From Neobacillus fumarioli NBRC 102428 (GTDB lineage: Bacteria; Bacillota; Bacilli; Bacillales; Cytobacillaceae), in contig NZ_BCUZ01000011.1 of the NCBI RefSeq assembly GCF_001591485.1, positions 1-51,523 of the forward strand: a DNA stretch of 51,523 nucleotides, in the 5' to 3' direction. Shown one piece after another: positions 25,609-33,341 of the stretch (positions within the stretch are counted from its first letter, which is position 1; each line of letters opens with the position of its first letter). The position numbers were made by a program, and so were the translations under genes. The notes beneath the pieces were generated by a model, which worked only from the letters and a program-made list of their open reading frames with translations, searched no databases and was not told the DNA's origin.

Positions 25609-26415
25609 GTGAAATTGACGCACCAGCAGGCTATTGAATTACACGGCTTTAATAACTTGACGAAATCGTTAAGTTTTAATATGTATGATATCTGTTTCAC
25701 AAGAACGAAGGAAGAGCGGGAAGCTTATTTACAGTATATTGATGAACAATACAGTGCCCAAAGGCTGACAGCAATCTTAAAAAATGTTTCGGAAATTATT
25801 GGCGCTCATATCTTGAATATTGCGAGTCAAGATTTTGAACCAGCTGGGGCAAGTGTGACGTTGTTAGTATCCGAAACTCCGGTGAAACATGCAACAGAAG
25901 AAGCGTTTGAGGAATCACCGGGTCCGCTCCCGGAATCAGTCGTCATGCAGCTAGATAAAAGCCATATTACCGTCCATACCTATCCGGAATATCATCCAGA
26001 TGAAGGAATTAGTACATTTAGAGCTGATATTGATGTAGCCACCTGCGGGGAAATTTCACCGCTCAAGGCACTCCATTATTTAATCCGCTCATTTGAAACA
26101 GATGTCATGATCATTGATTATCGGGTGCGCGGCTTCACTAGGGATAAAGATGGGTATAAATTATTTATTGATCATGAGATTAACTCGATTCAAAATTACA
26201 TACCCGAGGATGTTGGCGAAATGTTTGATATGATTGATGTCAATATCTATCAGGAAAATATTTTTCATACCAAATGCAAGCTCAGGGAATTTGATTTAAA
26301 TCATTATTTATTCGGGTATACAAAAGACCAACTGACACCGGAAGAATGTACAGAGATTACGGAAAGAATCAAAATGGAAATGGATGAAATTTTTTATGGA
26401 AAAAATATTGTCTAA
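25609..26415 (+). CDS. speD: S-adenosylmethionine decarboxylase proenzyme, E. coli type
   Basis: Decarboxylates S-adenosylmethionine to provide aminopropyl groups for spermidine synthesis. It is 268 residues, about the size of E. coli SpeD, and very unlike the short (~126 aa) type usual in B. subtilis. Self-cleavage is expected at Lys117-Ser118 in [13 protein letters not shown], turning Ser118 into the pyruvoyl cofactor. [29 protein letters not shown] and DHEINSIQN match the E. coli-type family closely. GTG 25609 is preferred because AGGGGG is eight bases upstream, against two for TTG 25603. No speE lies nearby, and the gene is flanked by terminators, so it stands alone. Confidence 0.93.
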   Translation: MKLTHQQAIELHGFNNLTKSLSFNMYDICFTRTKEEREAYLQYIDEQYSAQRLTAILKNVSEIIGAHILNIASQDFEPAGASVTLLVSETPVKHATEEAFEESPGPLPESVVMQLDKSHITVHTYPEYHPDEGISTFRADIDVATCGEISPLKALHYLIRSFETDVMIIDYRVRGFTRDKDGYKLFIDHEINSIQNYIPEDVGEMFDMIDVNIYQENIFHTKCKLREFDLNHYLFGYTKDQLTPEECTEITERIKMEMDEIFYGKNIV

Positions 26416-26440
26416 AGCCTGATCACCTCGGGCTTTTATT
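26414..26440 (+). terminator. Terminator after speD
   Basis: AAGCCTGA and TCGGGCTT pair (one G-U) around TCACC and are followed by TTATTTATTTT. Confidence 0.75.
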
Positions 26441-26577
26441 TATTTTACATGTAATGGGGCTAGATTCTATCATTATACATGATCTAGCACTCATTTTTCT
26501 TTATTGTAACATATTGTTCCACAGCCTTGATGTATATTTTTGAACTTTGTCCCATAGATTGGAATGGGGGGATGAGG

Positions 26578-27012
26578 ATGCAATTTTATTATGGGCAGCA
26601 AATGCCATTAAGGATATTGGATGAGGCGGAGTTTTGGAAGCATCAGGAGGAGGAGCATACAGTTGTCATTCGTGAGCTTGTGAAAGGGCTTGAGCCGGAA
26701 TTTATCGATGCATTGAATAAATGGGAAACTGCATTAGCCGAAACACACCAGCAGGTTTTACGCTACATTGAAACCGTGATCCGCTCCGGGTTACAGGTGT
26801 CGGATCAATTATACCAACAAGTGCTGCAGTTGGTTTCTTACTGCTTGGAACAAAGCCAAGCATTCATTCATCTTTGTGAACAAATAAAAAACCATAGCAA
26901 TGCAGTGAGCAGCAATCATACGGCAAAGGTCGTCTTGACCCATATCATTCGTGAATCTGAATATTTTATCGGCATTGCCCAGACATTATTGCTTCAAGAC
27001 AGCAATCAATAA
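26578..27012 (+). CDS. DUF2935-like helical protein, half length
   Basis: A 144-residue all-helical cytoplasmic protein. EAEFWKHQEEEHTVVIREL near the N-terminus and HIIRESEYFIGIAQTLL near the C-terminus resemble the conserved ends of a DUF2935 repeat, including an EH pair that could bind metal. Family proteins I know have two such repeats and about 260 residues; this one has a single repeat. ATG 26578 is chosen, six bases after a G-rich site; ATG 26572 is also possible. It is preceded by the speD terminator and followed at once by a palindromic repeat. The function is unknown. Confidence 0.6.
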   Translation: MQFYYGQQMPLRILDEAEFWKHQEEEHTVVIRELVKGLEPEFIDALNKWETALAETHQQVLRYIETVIRSGLQVSDQLYQQVLQLVSYCLEQSQAFIHLCEQIKNHSNAVSSNHTAKVVLTHIIRESEYFIGIAQTLLLQDSNQ

Positions 27013-27147
27013 GAAAAGCGCAAGCGCCTTGGTCAGCCCCGACAGGCAAATGTTCTACAGCCCTAAAAGTCTGGTTTTTGGACTTTTAGGGCTGAAGGTT
27101 ATTTGTCCCGAGGGGCTAGGCGCTGGAGCTGGACAATTCTCGAAGTC
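27013..27147. repeat. Large palindromic intergenic repeat
   Basis: The element starts right after the stop codon with AAGCGCAAGCGCC and ends with GGCGCTGGAGCTGGACA. The nested arms are AGCGCC/GGCGCT, AGCCCC/GGGGCT, CAAAT/ATTTG and a perfect 14-bp inner stem (27058-27071 with 27081-27094), so the whole can fold as one long hairpin or cruciform. Near-identical outer arms with variable inner arms recur across Bacillus genomes as I recall them. No open reading frame is inside, so it is non-autonomous at best. Confidence 0.8.
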
Positions 27148-27176
27148 AAAATTTATACTTTCTTTACTTTTCATAA

Positions 27177-27216
27177 AAAAAAATGCCCCAAATGCATGGC
27201 ATTTGGGGCATTTTCT
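27177..27216. terminator. Bidirectional terminator downstream of rocE
   Basis: Arms of about 16 bases (27180-27195 and 27199-27214, AAAATGCCCCAAATGC and its complement) are perfect around an ATG loop, with A8 on one side and T4 on the other. It directly follows the rocE stop. Confidence 0.9.
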
Positions 27217-28648
27217 ATATGATCATCTTCTTATTATTATACAATTGCAGTTCCTGTTCGTTTTCTGTATCCTGGCGCTTTTTCTTGATCCGCAGGTGAT
27301 AAATTAAATAGCAGGCTGCAACAAACGGAATGGCACAATAGATAGCAATCCGTTGATCCGGGTCAAAAATCAGACTGACGAGAACCGCACAGTTTAATAC
27401 TAAACCGAGTACCGGAAGGAATGGGAACAGCGGTGTTTTAAACTTAAGATCGCTGACCTTCCCACCTTCGCGAATAAATTTACGACGGAACGCAATTTGA
27501 GAACCTGTGATCGAAATCCAGCCGACTTGGGCACCCAGCCCGGCAATGGAAATAAGCCATAGAAAGACGGTTTTTTCAGCTACTACACTTGATAATAGGG
27601 ATAATAAAGCAATTCCAATCGTAATCATAAGAGCGTTTAACGGAACGCCTCTTTTTGTTACTTTCGTTAAGATAGGACTAGCCATTTTTTCTTTTGACAT
27701 GGCGTACAGCATCCGAGTTGCGGCATACAAACCGGAATTCGCAACCGAAAGCAGCGCGGTCAAAACAACAAAGTTCATAATATCGGCTGAGTACGGAATG
27801 CCGATGCTGTCAAATACTACTACAAATGGACTTTCGATCACTCCGGCTTTGGACATTGGAATTAAACCGGCTAGAACAAAGATTGCTAGCACAAAAAAGA
27901 ATAAAGTACGCCAAACCGTTTGTCGGATCGATTTTGGAATCGTCTTCTCCGGATTTTCACTCTCACCGGCAGCAATCCCGATTAATTCAGTTCCTTGGAA
28001 CGAGAAATTCACGGTAATCATCGTCATCAACAGGGCGGTAAGACCGTTAGGCAATAGACCATGTGTCGTGAAATTTCTGAAATATGGTGCTGCTTGTCCG
28101 CCTTTCATATGGATAATACCGAACATGGCAGCTCCACCGAGTATAATGAATGCCAAAATGGCTAAAATCTTAATGCTCGAAAACCAAAATTCCGCTTCGC
28201 CAAATGCACGTGCTGAGAGTGCGTTTAAACAAAATAAGACAGTTGCAAAAACTAAGCACCATACCCAGACTGGAGAATGCGGGAACCATCGTTGCATCGA
28301 TTGCCCTGCCGATAATAGTTCTAGTGCAACGGTGACGGCCCAACCCAGCCAGTAAAGCCATCCAAGTGCAAATCCTGTACCAGGGCCGATGAATTTTGTC
28401 GTATAAGTTTGAAAAGAACCTGAAATCGGCATGGCAACGGATAATTCCCCAAGGCAGAGCATCGTTAAGAACATAATAAAGCCTCCGACGATATAAGAAA
28501 GAATGGCACCCATGGGCCCTGCCTGGTGAATCGTATAGCCCGAGCCTAAAAACAGCCCCGAACCAATGACTCCCCCAAGTGAAATCATAAATAAATGCCT
28601 GGTTTTCATTGTTCTTTGCAATTCATTGTTGTTTCCAGGTAATTGCAT
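27215..28648 (-). CDS. rocE: Arginine/ornithine permease RocE
   Basis: A 477-residue amino acid permease of the APC superfamily with twelve expected helices. The N-terminus [26 protein letters not shown] and the later [25 protein letters not shown] match B. subtilis RocE/RocC closely. It brings arginine, ornithine or related amino acids into the cell for the Roc pathway. GGGGGAAAA precedes ATG 28648. It is separated from rocG by a terminator and has its own SigL promoter about 165 bases upstream with RocR-like sites beyond, so it is a separate transcription unit. RocC is the alternative name; ligand preference cannot be told from sequence. Confidence 0.85.
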   Translation of the reverse strand: MQLPGNNNELQRTMKTRHLFMISLGGVIGSGLFLGSGYTIHQAGPMGAILSYIVGGFIMFLTMLCLGELSVAMPISGSFQTYTTKFIGPGTGFALGWLYWLGWAVTVALELLSAGQSMQRWFPHSPVWVWCLVFATVLFCLNALSARAFGEAEFWFSSIKILAILAFIILGGAAMFGIIHMKGGQAAPYFRNFTTHGLLPNGLTALLMTMITVNFSFQGTELIGIAAGESENPEKTIPKSIRQTVWRTLFFFVLAIFVLAGLIPMSKAGVIESPFVVVFDSIGIPYSADIMNFVVLTALLSVANSGLYAATRMLYAMSKEKMASPILTKVTKRGVPLNALMITIGIALLSLLSSVVAEKTVFLWLISIAGLGAQVGWISITGSQIAFRRKFIREGGKVSDLKFKTPLFPFLPVLGLVLNCAVLVSLIFDPDQRIAIYCAIPFVAACYLIYHLRIKKKRQDTENEQELQLYNNKKMII

Positions 28649-28674
28649 TAATTTTCCCCCTTCGTTTGCAGAAG

Positions 28675-28688
28675 TTAAAGCGTTTCCA
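28675..28688. promoter_or_regulatory. cre-like site in the rocE leader
   Basis: TTAAAGCGTTTCCA matches the CcpA operator core (TGNAANCGNWNNCA) except at its second base. It lies between the SigL promoter and rocE, where bound CcpA could block elongation. Confidence 0.45.
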
Positions 28689-28811
28689 AAAATCGAAAAC
28701 CTGTTATCATTATTTTGCCATAATTATAGTATAACTAGTAAGTAAAAAGGAAGAATAAAATTCATGACAAATTATGGTGTAAGAATGATATAAGTTTTCA
28801 GTAAATTTAAA

Positions 28812-28828
28812 TGCAAATTTCATGCCAA
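28812..28828 (-). promoter_or_regulatory. SigL (sigma-54) promoter of rocE
   Basis: On the minus strand the sequence is TTGGCAT-N5-TTGCA, an almost exact -24/-12 promoter with the invariant GG and GC in the right spacing. Transcription should start near 28800, giving a ~150-base leader. It requires an AAA+ activator, evidently RocR encoded 4.5 kb away. Confidence 0.88.
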
Positions 28829-28866
28829 GAAATTTATCGATATTTACTGCAACTTTTGAAAATTCC

Positions 28867-28927
28867 AATGCCAAAAAAATTGGCATTCGTATAAAAATTT
28901 TGCGGGGCTTATGCCAAATTTTTTGTA
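28867..28927. promoter_or_regulatory. RocR-type activator sites between rocG and rocE
   Basis: Site one is a perfect inverted repeat: AATGCCAA (28867-28874), five A, TTGGCATT (28880-28887). Site two is an imperfect one: TATAAAAATTTTGC at 28890-28903 against GCCAAATTTTTTGTATA at 28913-28929. They are 40-100 bases upstream of the rocE SigL promoter and just downstream of the rocG terminator. In B. subtilis RocR binds comparable repeats, and a site beyond the rocG end acts as a downstream enhancer. Confidence 0.7.
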
Positions 28928-28959
28928 TAAACCGGAGCAATTATTAAAAAGGAGTATGA

Positions 28960-29001
28960 CTAAAAAGCAAAGCCTGTCCTGTATTTAAAAAGGACAGGCT
29001 T
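28960..29001 (-). terminator. Terminator after rocG
   Basis: AAGCCTGTCCT (28970-28980) and AGGACAGGCTT (28991-29001) form a perfect 11-bp stem, with a T-rich run on the minus strand. Confidence 0.85.
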
Positions 29002-29019
29002 GGTAAAAAGCAATCAATT

Positions 29020-30312
29020 TTAAACCCAGCCCCTGAGTTGGGAAGCTTCGGCGATTTTTTTAATTCCCGTCATATAGGCGGCTAAACGCATATCCACTTT
29101 GTGTGCTTGCGCTGTTTGATAAATGTTTTCAAAGGAACGGACCATTACTTTTGTTAACTTTTCTTCGACTTCTTCTTCCGACCAATAGTATCCTTGATTA
29201 TTTTGCACCCACTCGAAATAAGAAACGGTTACACCGCCGGCGCTGGCAAGGATATCAGGAACAAGTAGAATGCCGCGTTCTGTTAAGATGTTGGTTGCTT
29301 CCAATGTTGTTGGGCCGTTCGCTGCTTCCACAACGATCGATGCTTTTATATTATGTGCATTTTTGGCCGTAATTTGATTAGAAATTGCAGCAGGAACGAG
29401 AATGTCGCAGTCCAATTCAAGCAGTTCTTGATTCGTAATTGTATTTTCAAATAGTTTTGAGAAAGTCCCAAAGCTGTCTCTTCTGTCAAGGAGGTAGTTG
29501 ATATCAAGGCCGTTTGGATCATAAATTCCGCCGTATACATCCGAAACTCCAACTACTTTTGCACCGGCATCGTGCATAAATTTAGCTAAGTAACTGCCGG
29601 CATTTCCAAAGCCTTGAATCACGACACGTGCGCCTTTTAACTCGATGCCTTTTTTCTTGACGGCTTCATCAATACAAATGGTTACGCCGCGGGCCGTCGC
29701 TGTTTCCCGACCTTGGGAACCGCCGAGTACTAGCGGCTTGCCGGTGATGAATCCAGGTGAATCAAATTCGCGTAACCGGCTGTACTCGTCCATCATCCAG
29801 GCCATAATTTGCGAATTGGTATAAACATCCGGTGCCGGAATATCTTTTGTCGGCCCTACCACTTGGCTGATGGCCCTGACGTAACCGCGGCTTAAGCGTT
29901 CAAGCTCGCGGAAAGACATATTCTTAGGGTCACAAATAATTCCGCCTTTACCTCCGCCATATGGAAGATTGGTAATACCGCACTTTAAGCTCATCCAAAT
30001 GGACAAGGCTTTTACTTCCTCTTCATTTACTTCCGGGTGAAACCGGACGCCGCCTTTTGTCGGGCCGACGGCATCGTTATGCTGGGAGCGGTATCCAGTG
30101 AAAATTTTCACTGTACCATCGTCCATTCTCACCGGAATACGAACTGTTAAAAGTCTGAGCGGCTCTTTTAATAGCTCGTACATATCCTCCTTATAACCTA
30201 ATTTTGTCAACGCCTGTTTGATTACCTTTTGCGTCGAGTAAAATAGATTTAGTGATTCTTTTTCTTCCTGTTGTTCTTTTTCTAATGTATCAAGTACTGC
30301 TGTTGTGGACAT
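29020..30312 (-). CDS. rocG: Catabolic glutamate dehydrogenase RocG
   Basis: Oxidises glutamate to 2-oxoglutarate and ammonia with NAD+, the last step of arginine, ornithine and proline catabolism. It is 430 residues, close to B. subtilis RocG/GudB. Key parts are RVDDGTVKIFTGYRSQHN-like substrate-domain sequence, the catalytic Lys in GGGKGGI, PAPDVYTNSQIMAWMMDEYS, and the NAD fold IQGFGNAGSYLA. The YEL/KEPLR region lacks the duplication that inactivates some GudB alleles, as far as can be seen. GAGGTG precedes ATG 30312. It follows rocD by 34 bases with no promoter or terminator seen, so it is probably the third gene of a rocA-rocD-rocG operon. RocG versus GudB is decided by context. Confidence 0.9.
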   Translation of the reverse strand: MSTTAVLDTLEKEQQEEKESLNLFYSTQKVIKQALTKLGYKEDMYELLKEPLRLLTVRIPVRMDDGTVKIFTGYRSQHNDAVGPTKGGVRFHPEVNEEEVKALSIWMSLKCGITNLPYGGGKGGIICDPKNMSFRELERLSRGYVRAISQVVGPTKDIPAPDVYTNSQIMAWMMDEYSRLREFDSPGFITGKPLVLGGSQGRETATARGVTICIDEAVKKKGIELKGARVVIQGFGNAGSYLAKFMHDAGAKVVGVSDVYGGIYDPNGLDINYLLDRRDSFGTFSKLFENTITNQELLELDCDILVPAAISNQITAKNAHNIKASIVVEAANGPTTLEATNILTERGILLVPDILASAGGVTVSYFEWVQNNQGYYWSEEEVEEKLTKVMVRSFENIYQTAQAHKVDMRLAAYMTGIKKIAEASQLRGWV

Positions 30313-30346
30313 CTAAGACACCTCGTCAAAGTAGTGATAAAATTTG

Positions 30347-31549
30347 TTAACCTAATACTTTATTGATTTTTTCAAACGCCCAGTCGATTTCTTCTTTTGT
30401 AATGATTAGTGGCGGAGCAAAGCGAATGACATTGTCATGTGTTTCTTTACATAATAAGCCTTCTTCTTTTAATTGCTCGCAATATGGTCTTGCTGCTTCG
30501 GTCAATTCCACGCCGATAAATAAACCTTTACCCCGTACTTCTTTAATTTTTGGGTTAGCAATGGATTTTAATTTGTTAATAAAATAAGTGCCAAGTTCCA
30601 TGGAGCGTTCCGCTAGTTTTTCTTCTTCGATTACTTCTAATGCCGCGATCGAGACGGCGCAAGCCAATGGATTTCCGCCAAAGGTGGATCCATGAGAACC
30701 GGCGTTAAAGACACCTAAAATATCTGAATTGGCTACAACACAGGAAATAGGCATAACGCCTCCGCCTAGCGCTTTTCCTAAAATATACATATCAGGCGAA
30801 ACGTCTTCCCAGTCACAGGCAAACATTTTTCCGGTACGGGCAAGCCCTGCTTGGATTTCGTCGGCAATAAATAAGACATTGTTAGCTTTACATACCTCGA
30901 AAGCTGCCTTTAAGAAGCCTTCCGGTGGAATAATAATACCGGCTTCACCTTGGATTGGCTCAATTAAGAAGGCCGCAGTATTTGGTGTAATAGCCGCTTT
31001 CAGGGCTTCAAGATCTCCGTATGGAACCAGCTTAATGCCAGGAACCATCGGCCCAAAGCCGCGTTTGTAATCCGGGTCCGATGATAGTGAAACAGCACCC
31101 ATTGTCCGGCCATGGAAGTTGCCGATGCAGGCGATAATTTCAGCTTGGTTATCGGCGATGCCTTTCACATCATAGCCCCAGCGGCGAGCTGCCTTAAATG
31201 CAGTTTCCACTGCTTCTGCGCCAGTGTTCATCGGAAGCGCCATATCTTTGTTCGTCAGCTTGCAAATTTTCTCATACCAAGGTCCAAGCTGATCGTTATG
31301 AAATGCACGGGATGTTAATGTCACTTTTCCAGCTTGTTCAATTAAAGCCTGAATGATTTTTGGATGACGATGCCCTTGGTTAACAGCGGAATAAGCACTC
31401 AGCATATCCATATAGCGGGTGCCTTCCGGGCTTTCTACCCATACACCTTCCGCTTTTGAAATCACGATTGGTAGCGGATGGTAGTTGTGAGCGCCAAATT
31501 TCTCAGTTTGCTCAATAATTTCTGTTGATTTGCTCATGGTTGTATTCAT
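30347..31549 (-). CDS. rocD: Ornithine aminotransferase RocD
   Basis: Transfers the delta-amino group of ornithine to 2-oxoglutarate, giving glutamate semialdehyde (P5C). It is a PLP-dependent class III aminotransferase of 400 residues. PLP features are [10 protein letters not shown], the metal-independent [14 protein letters not shown] and the Schiff-base lysine in [22 protein letters not shown] is the typical phosphate-binding loop from the second subunit. The frame is open far upstream, but ATG 31549 has AGGAGG seven bases before it and family proteins start here. It lies 19 bases after rocA, clearly one operon, and feeds P5C to RocA. Confidence 0.95.
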   Translation of the reverse strand: MNTTMSKSTEIIEQTEKFGAHNYHPLPIVISKAEGVWVESPEGTRYMDMLSAYSAVNQGHRHPKIIQALIEQAGKVTLTSRAFHNDQLGPWYEKICKLTNKDMALPMNTGAEAVETAFKAARRWGYDVKGIADNQAEIIACIGNFHGRTMGAVSLSSDPDYKRGFGPMVPGIKLVPYGDLEALKAAITPNTAAFLIEPIQGEAGIIIPPEGFLKAAFEVCKANNVLFIADEIQAGLARTGKMFACDWEDVSPDMYILGKALGGGVMPISCVVANSDILGVFNAGSHGSTFGGNPLACAVSIAALEVIEEEKLAERSMELGTYFINKLKSIANPKIKEVRGKGLFIGVELTEAARPYCEQLKEEGLLCKETHDNVIRFAPPLIITKEEIDWAFEKINKVLG

Positions 31550-31568
31550 TTTGTATTCCTCCTGTGAT

Positions 31569-33113
31569 TTAAAGTAATTCAGAAGTCGTTTTTGCCTGCA
31601 TATGCAATAATAAATAATCAGGACCGCCAGCTTTGGAATCGGTACCGGACATGTTAAAGCCTCCAAATGGTTGATAGCCGACAATGGCTCCTGTACAGCC
31701 GCGGTTAATATAAAGGTTACCAACATGGAATTCACGGCGTGCACGTTCAATATGTTCACGATTGTTGGAGATCAATGCACCAGTTAATCCATAGTCCGTA
31801 TTATTGGCAATTTCCATCATATGTTCAAAGTCACGGGCTTTACAGAAAGCAAGTACTGGTCCGAAAATTTCTTCCTGCATCAGACGAGCCTTTTCATCTA
31901 CATCTGCAAAAATGGTTGGCTGGATAAAGTAACCTTTTGATTGATCTCCTTCACCGCCAGTCATGAGTCTGCCTTCTTGTTTACCGATTTCAATATAACT
32001 CATGATTTTATTGAAAGATTTTTCATCGATAACAGGTCCCATATAGTTGTCTGCTTCTGCCGGATTGCCGACTGTAAGCGTTTTGGTTAAGGCGACAGCT
32101 TTTTCAAGTACTTCATCATAGACATCTTGATGGACAACAGCGCGGGAACCTGCTGAGCATTTTTGACCCGAGAAACCGAATGCAGAATAAACAATGGAAG
32201 CAACAGCAGTATTCAAATCGGCGTCTTTGTCAACCACTACGGTATCTTTTCCGCCCATTTCTGCAATAACGCGTTTTAGCCAGATTTGTCCCGGTTGTAC
32301 TTTCGCAGCCCGCTCATAAATGCGGCAGCCGACCTCGCGTGAACCTGTGAAGGAAACAAAGCGTGTTTTTGGATGATCAACCAGATAGTCGCCGATTTCC
32401 GCACTGCTGCCTGGAACGAAATTCAATACGCCTTTTGGAAGACCAGCTTCTTCCATAAGCTCTACGAATTTTGCAGCAATAACCGGTGTTGAATTGGCTG
32501 GTTTTAGAAGAACGGTATTTCCTGTCACAATCGCAGCGACGGTCGTACCTGCCATAATGGCTAATGGGAAGTTGAATGGTGAAATAATGATTCCGACACC
32601 AAGTGGAATGTAGTGATATCCGTTCATTTCCCCAACACGGCTTTCTACAGGCATGCCGTCTTTGATACGGACCATTTGCCGAGCATAATATTCAAGAAAA
32701 TCGATGGCTTCTGCAGTGTCAGCATCAGCTTCCACCCATGGCTTGCCAGCTTCTTTCACTAACCAGCTGGAAAACTCATGCTTACGGCGTCTTAAGATTG
32801 CTGCTGCCCGGAATAAGATATTGGCCCGATGTTCTGGGTTCCAATTTTTCCAAGTTTCAAAAGTTTTAAGGGCAGCCTGCATGGCTTTTTCAGCTAATTC
32901 TTTATCGGCCATCGATACAGTGCCAATGACTTCTTCCTTATTTGCCGGATTAATAGAAACGATTTTTTTGTCTGTGGTAATCTTTTCGCCGCCAATTACA
33001 AGCGGATATTCTTTGCCAAGCTGTGATTCAACATATAATAAACTTTCTTTAAAAGCTTTTCGATGTTGTTCATCTTTAAAGTTGGTTAACGGTTCGTGTG
33101 TATAAGGTCTCAA
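31569..33113 (-). CDS. rocA: 1-pyrroline-5-carboxylate dehydrogenase RocA
   Basis: Oxidises P5C/glutamate semialdehyde to glutamate with NAD+. It is 514 residues, an aldehyde dehydrogenase of the PruA/RocA family. The catalytic Cys is in [12 protein letters not shown], the general-base Glu in AEMGGKDT, and NAD binding in [15 protein letters not shown] and FTGSREVG. It starts at TTG 33113, eight bases after AGGAGG. It is the first gene of the rocADG operon, about 28 bases downstream of the predicted SigL transcript start, and divergent from rocR. The Roc assignment rather than proline-specific PutC rests on the rocD/rocG/rocR neighbours. Confidence 0.95.
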   Translation of the reverse strand: MRPYTHEPLTNFKDEQHRKAFKESLLYVESQLGKEYPLVIGGEKITTDKKIVSINPANKEEVIGTVSMADKELAEKAMQAALKTFETWKNWNPEHRANILFRAAAILRRRKHEFSSWLVKEAGKPWVEADADTAEAIDFLEYYARQMVRIKDGMPVESRVGEMNGYHYIPLGVGIIISPFNFPLAIMAGTTVAAIVTGNTVLLKPANSTPVIAAKFVELMEEAGLPKGVLNFVPGSSAEIGDYLVDHPKTRFVSFTGSREVGCRIYERAAKVQPGQIWLKRVIAEMGGKDTVVVDKDADLNTAVASIVYSAFGFSGQKCSAGSRAVVHQDVYDEVLEKAVALTKTLTVGNPAEADNYMGPVIDEKSFNKIMSYIEIGKQEGRLMTGGEGDQSKGYFIQPTIFADVDEKARLMQEEIFGPVLAFCKARDFEHMMEIANNTDYGLTGALISNNREHIERARREFHVGNLYINRGCTGAIVGYQPFGGFNMSGTDSKAGGPDYLLLHMQAKTTSELL

Positions 33114-33151
33114 TCTAGTTACCTCCTAAGTTAGTTTACATTTATTGATTA

Positions 33152-33168
33152 TGCAAGTATCGTGCCAA
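33152..33168 (-). promoter_or_regulatory. SigL (sigma-54) promoter of rocADG
   Basis: The minus strand reads TTGGCAC-N5-TTGCA, a perfect match to the -24/-12 consensus. The start would be near 33141. Confidence 0.93.
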
Positions 33169-33202
33169 CCTTACCCGTCTAGAATTTTTGCAGTTTTTTT
33201 AT

Positions 33203-33216
33203 TGATAACGGTTACA
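33203..33216. promoter_or_regulatory. cre-like site between rocA and rocR
   Basis: TGATAACGGTTACA fits the cre core TGNAANCGNWNNCA with one mismatch. It lies between the rocA SigL promoter and the RocR-like repeats. Confidence 0.4.
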
Positions 33217-33218
33217 TA

Positions 33219-33279
33219 GCCAAATTTTTTTTGCGCAAAATAATTTTATTTCTGGAGATTTCCTGCAAAAATATTTTGC
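33219..33279. promoter_or_regulatory. RocR-type activator sites between rocA and rocR
   Basis: Two repeats are seen. GCCAAA with TTTGCGC forms 33219-33236, partly overlapping the 12-bp palindrome TTTTGCGCAAAA (33229-33240). GCAAAA-ATA-TTTTGC forms 33265-33279. Both are 50-110 bases upstream of the rocA SigL promoter. The second overlaps the best -35 candidate for rocR (TTGCGT, 33276-33281), which would give autorepression as known for B. subtilis RocR. Confidence 0.65.
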
Positions 33280-33341
33280 GTTATGAGAGAATATTTGATT
33301 AAATAGGATTAGAATGAGCGTTTAAAAGGAGCTTGAAATTC

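Noticed and set aside
27507-28355. Long plus-strand frame (282 codons) opposite rocE
   Set aside because: It lies entirely antisense to a clearly conserved permease, has no ribosome site and reads as a mirror of hydrophobic codons.
28948-28986. Tiny plus-strand frame MTKKQSLSCI with AAAAGGAG before it
   Set aside because: It lies inside the rocG terminator hairpin, the ribosome site is one base from ATG, and it is opposite the roc transcripts.
33219-33279. A rho-independent terminator from the T-rich palindromes
   Set aside because: The repeats sit between divergent promoters and are better explained as activator sites; stems are short and AT-rich.
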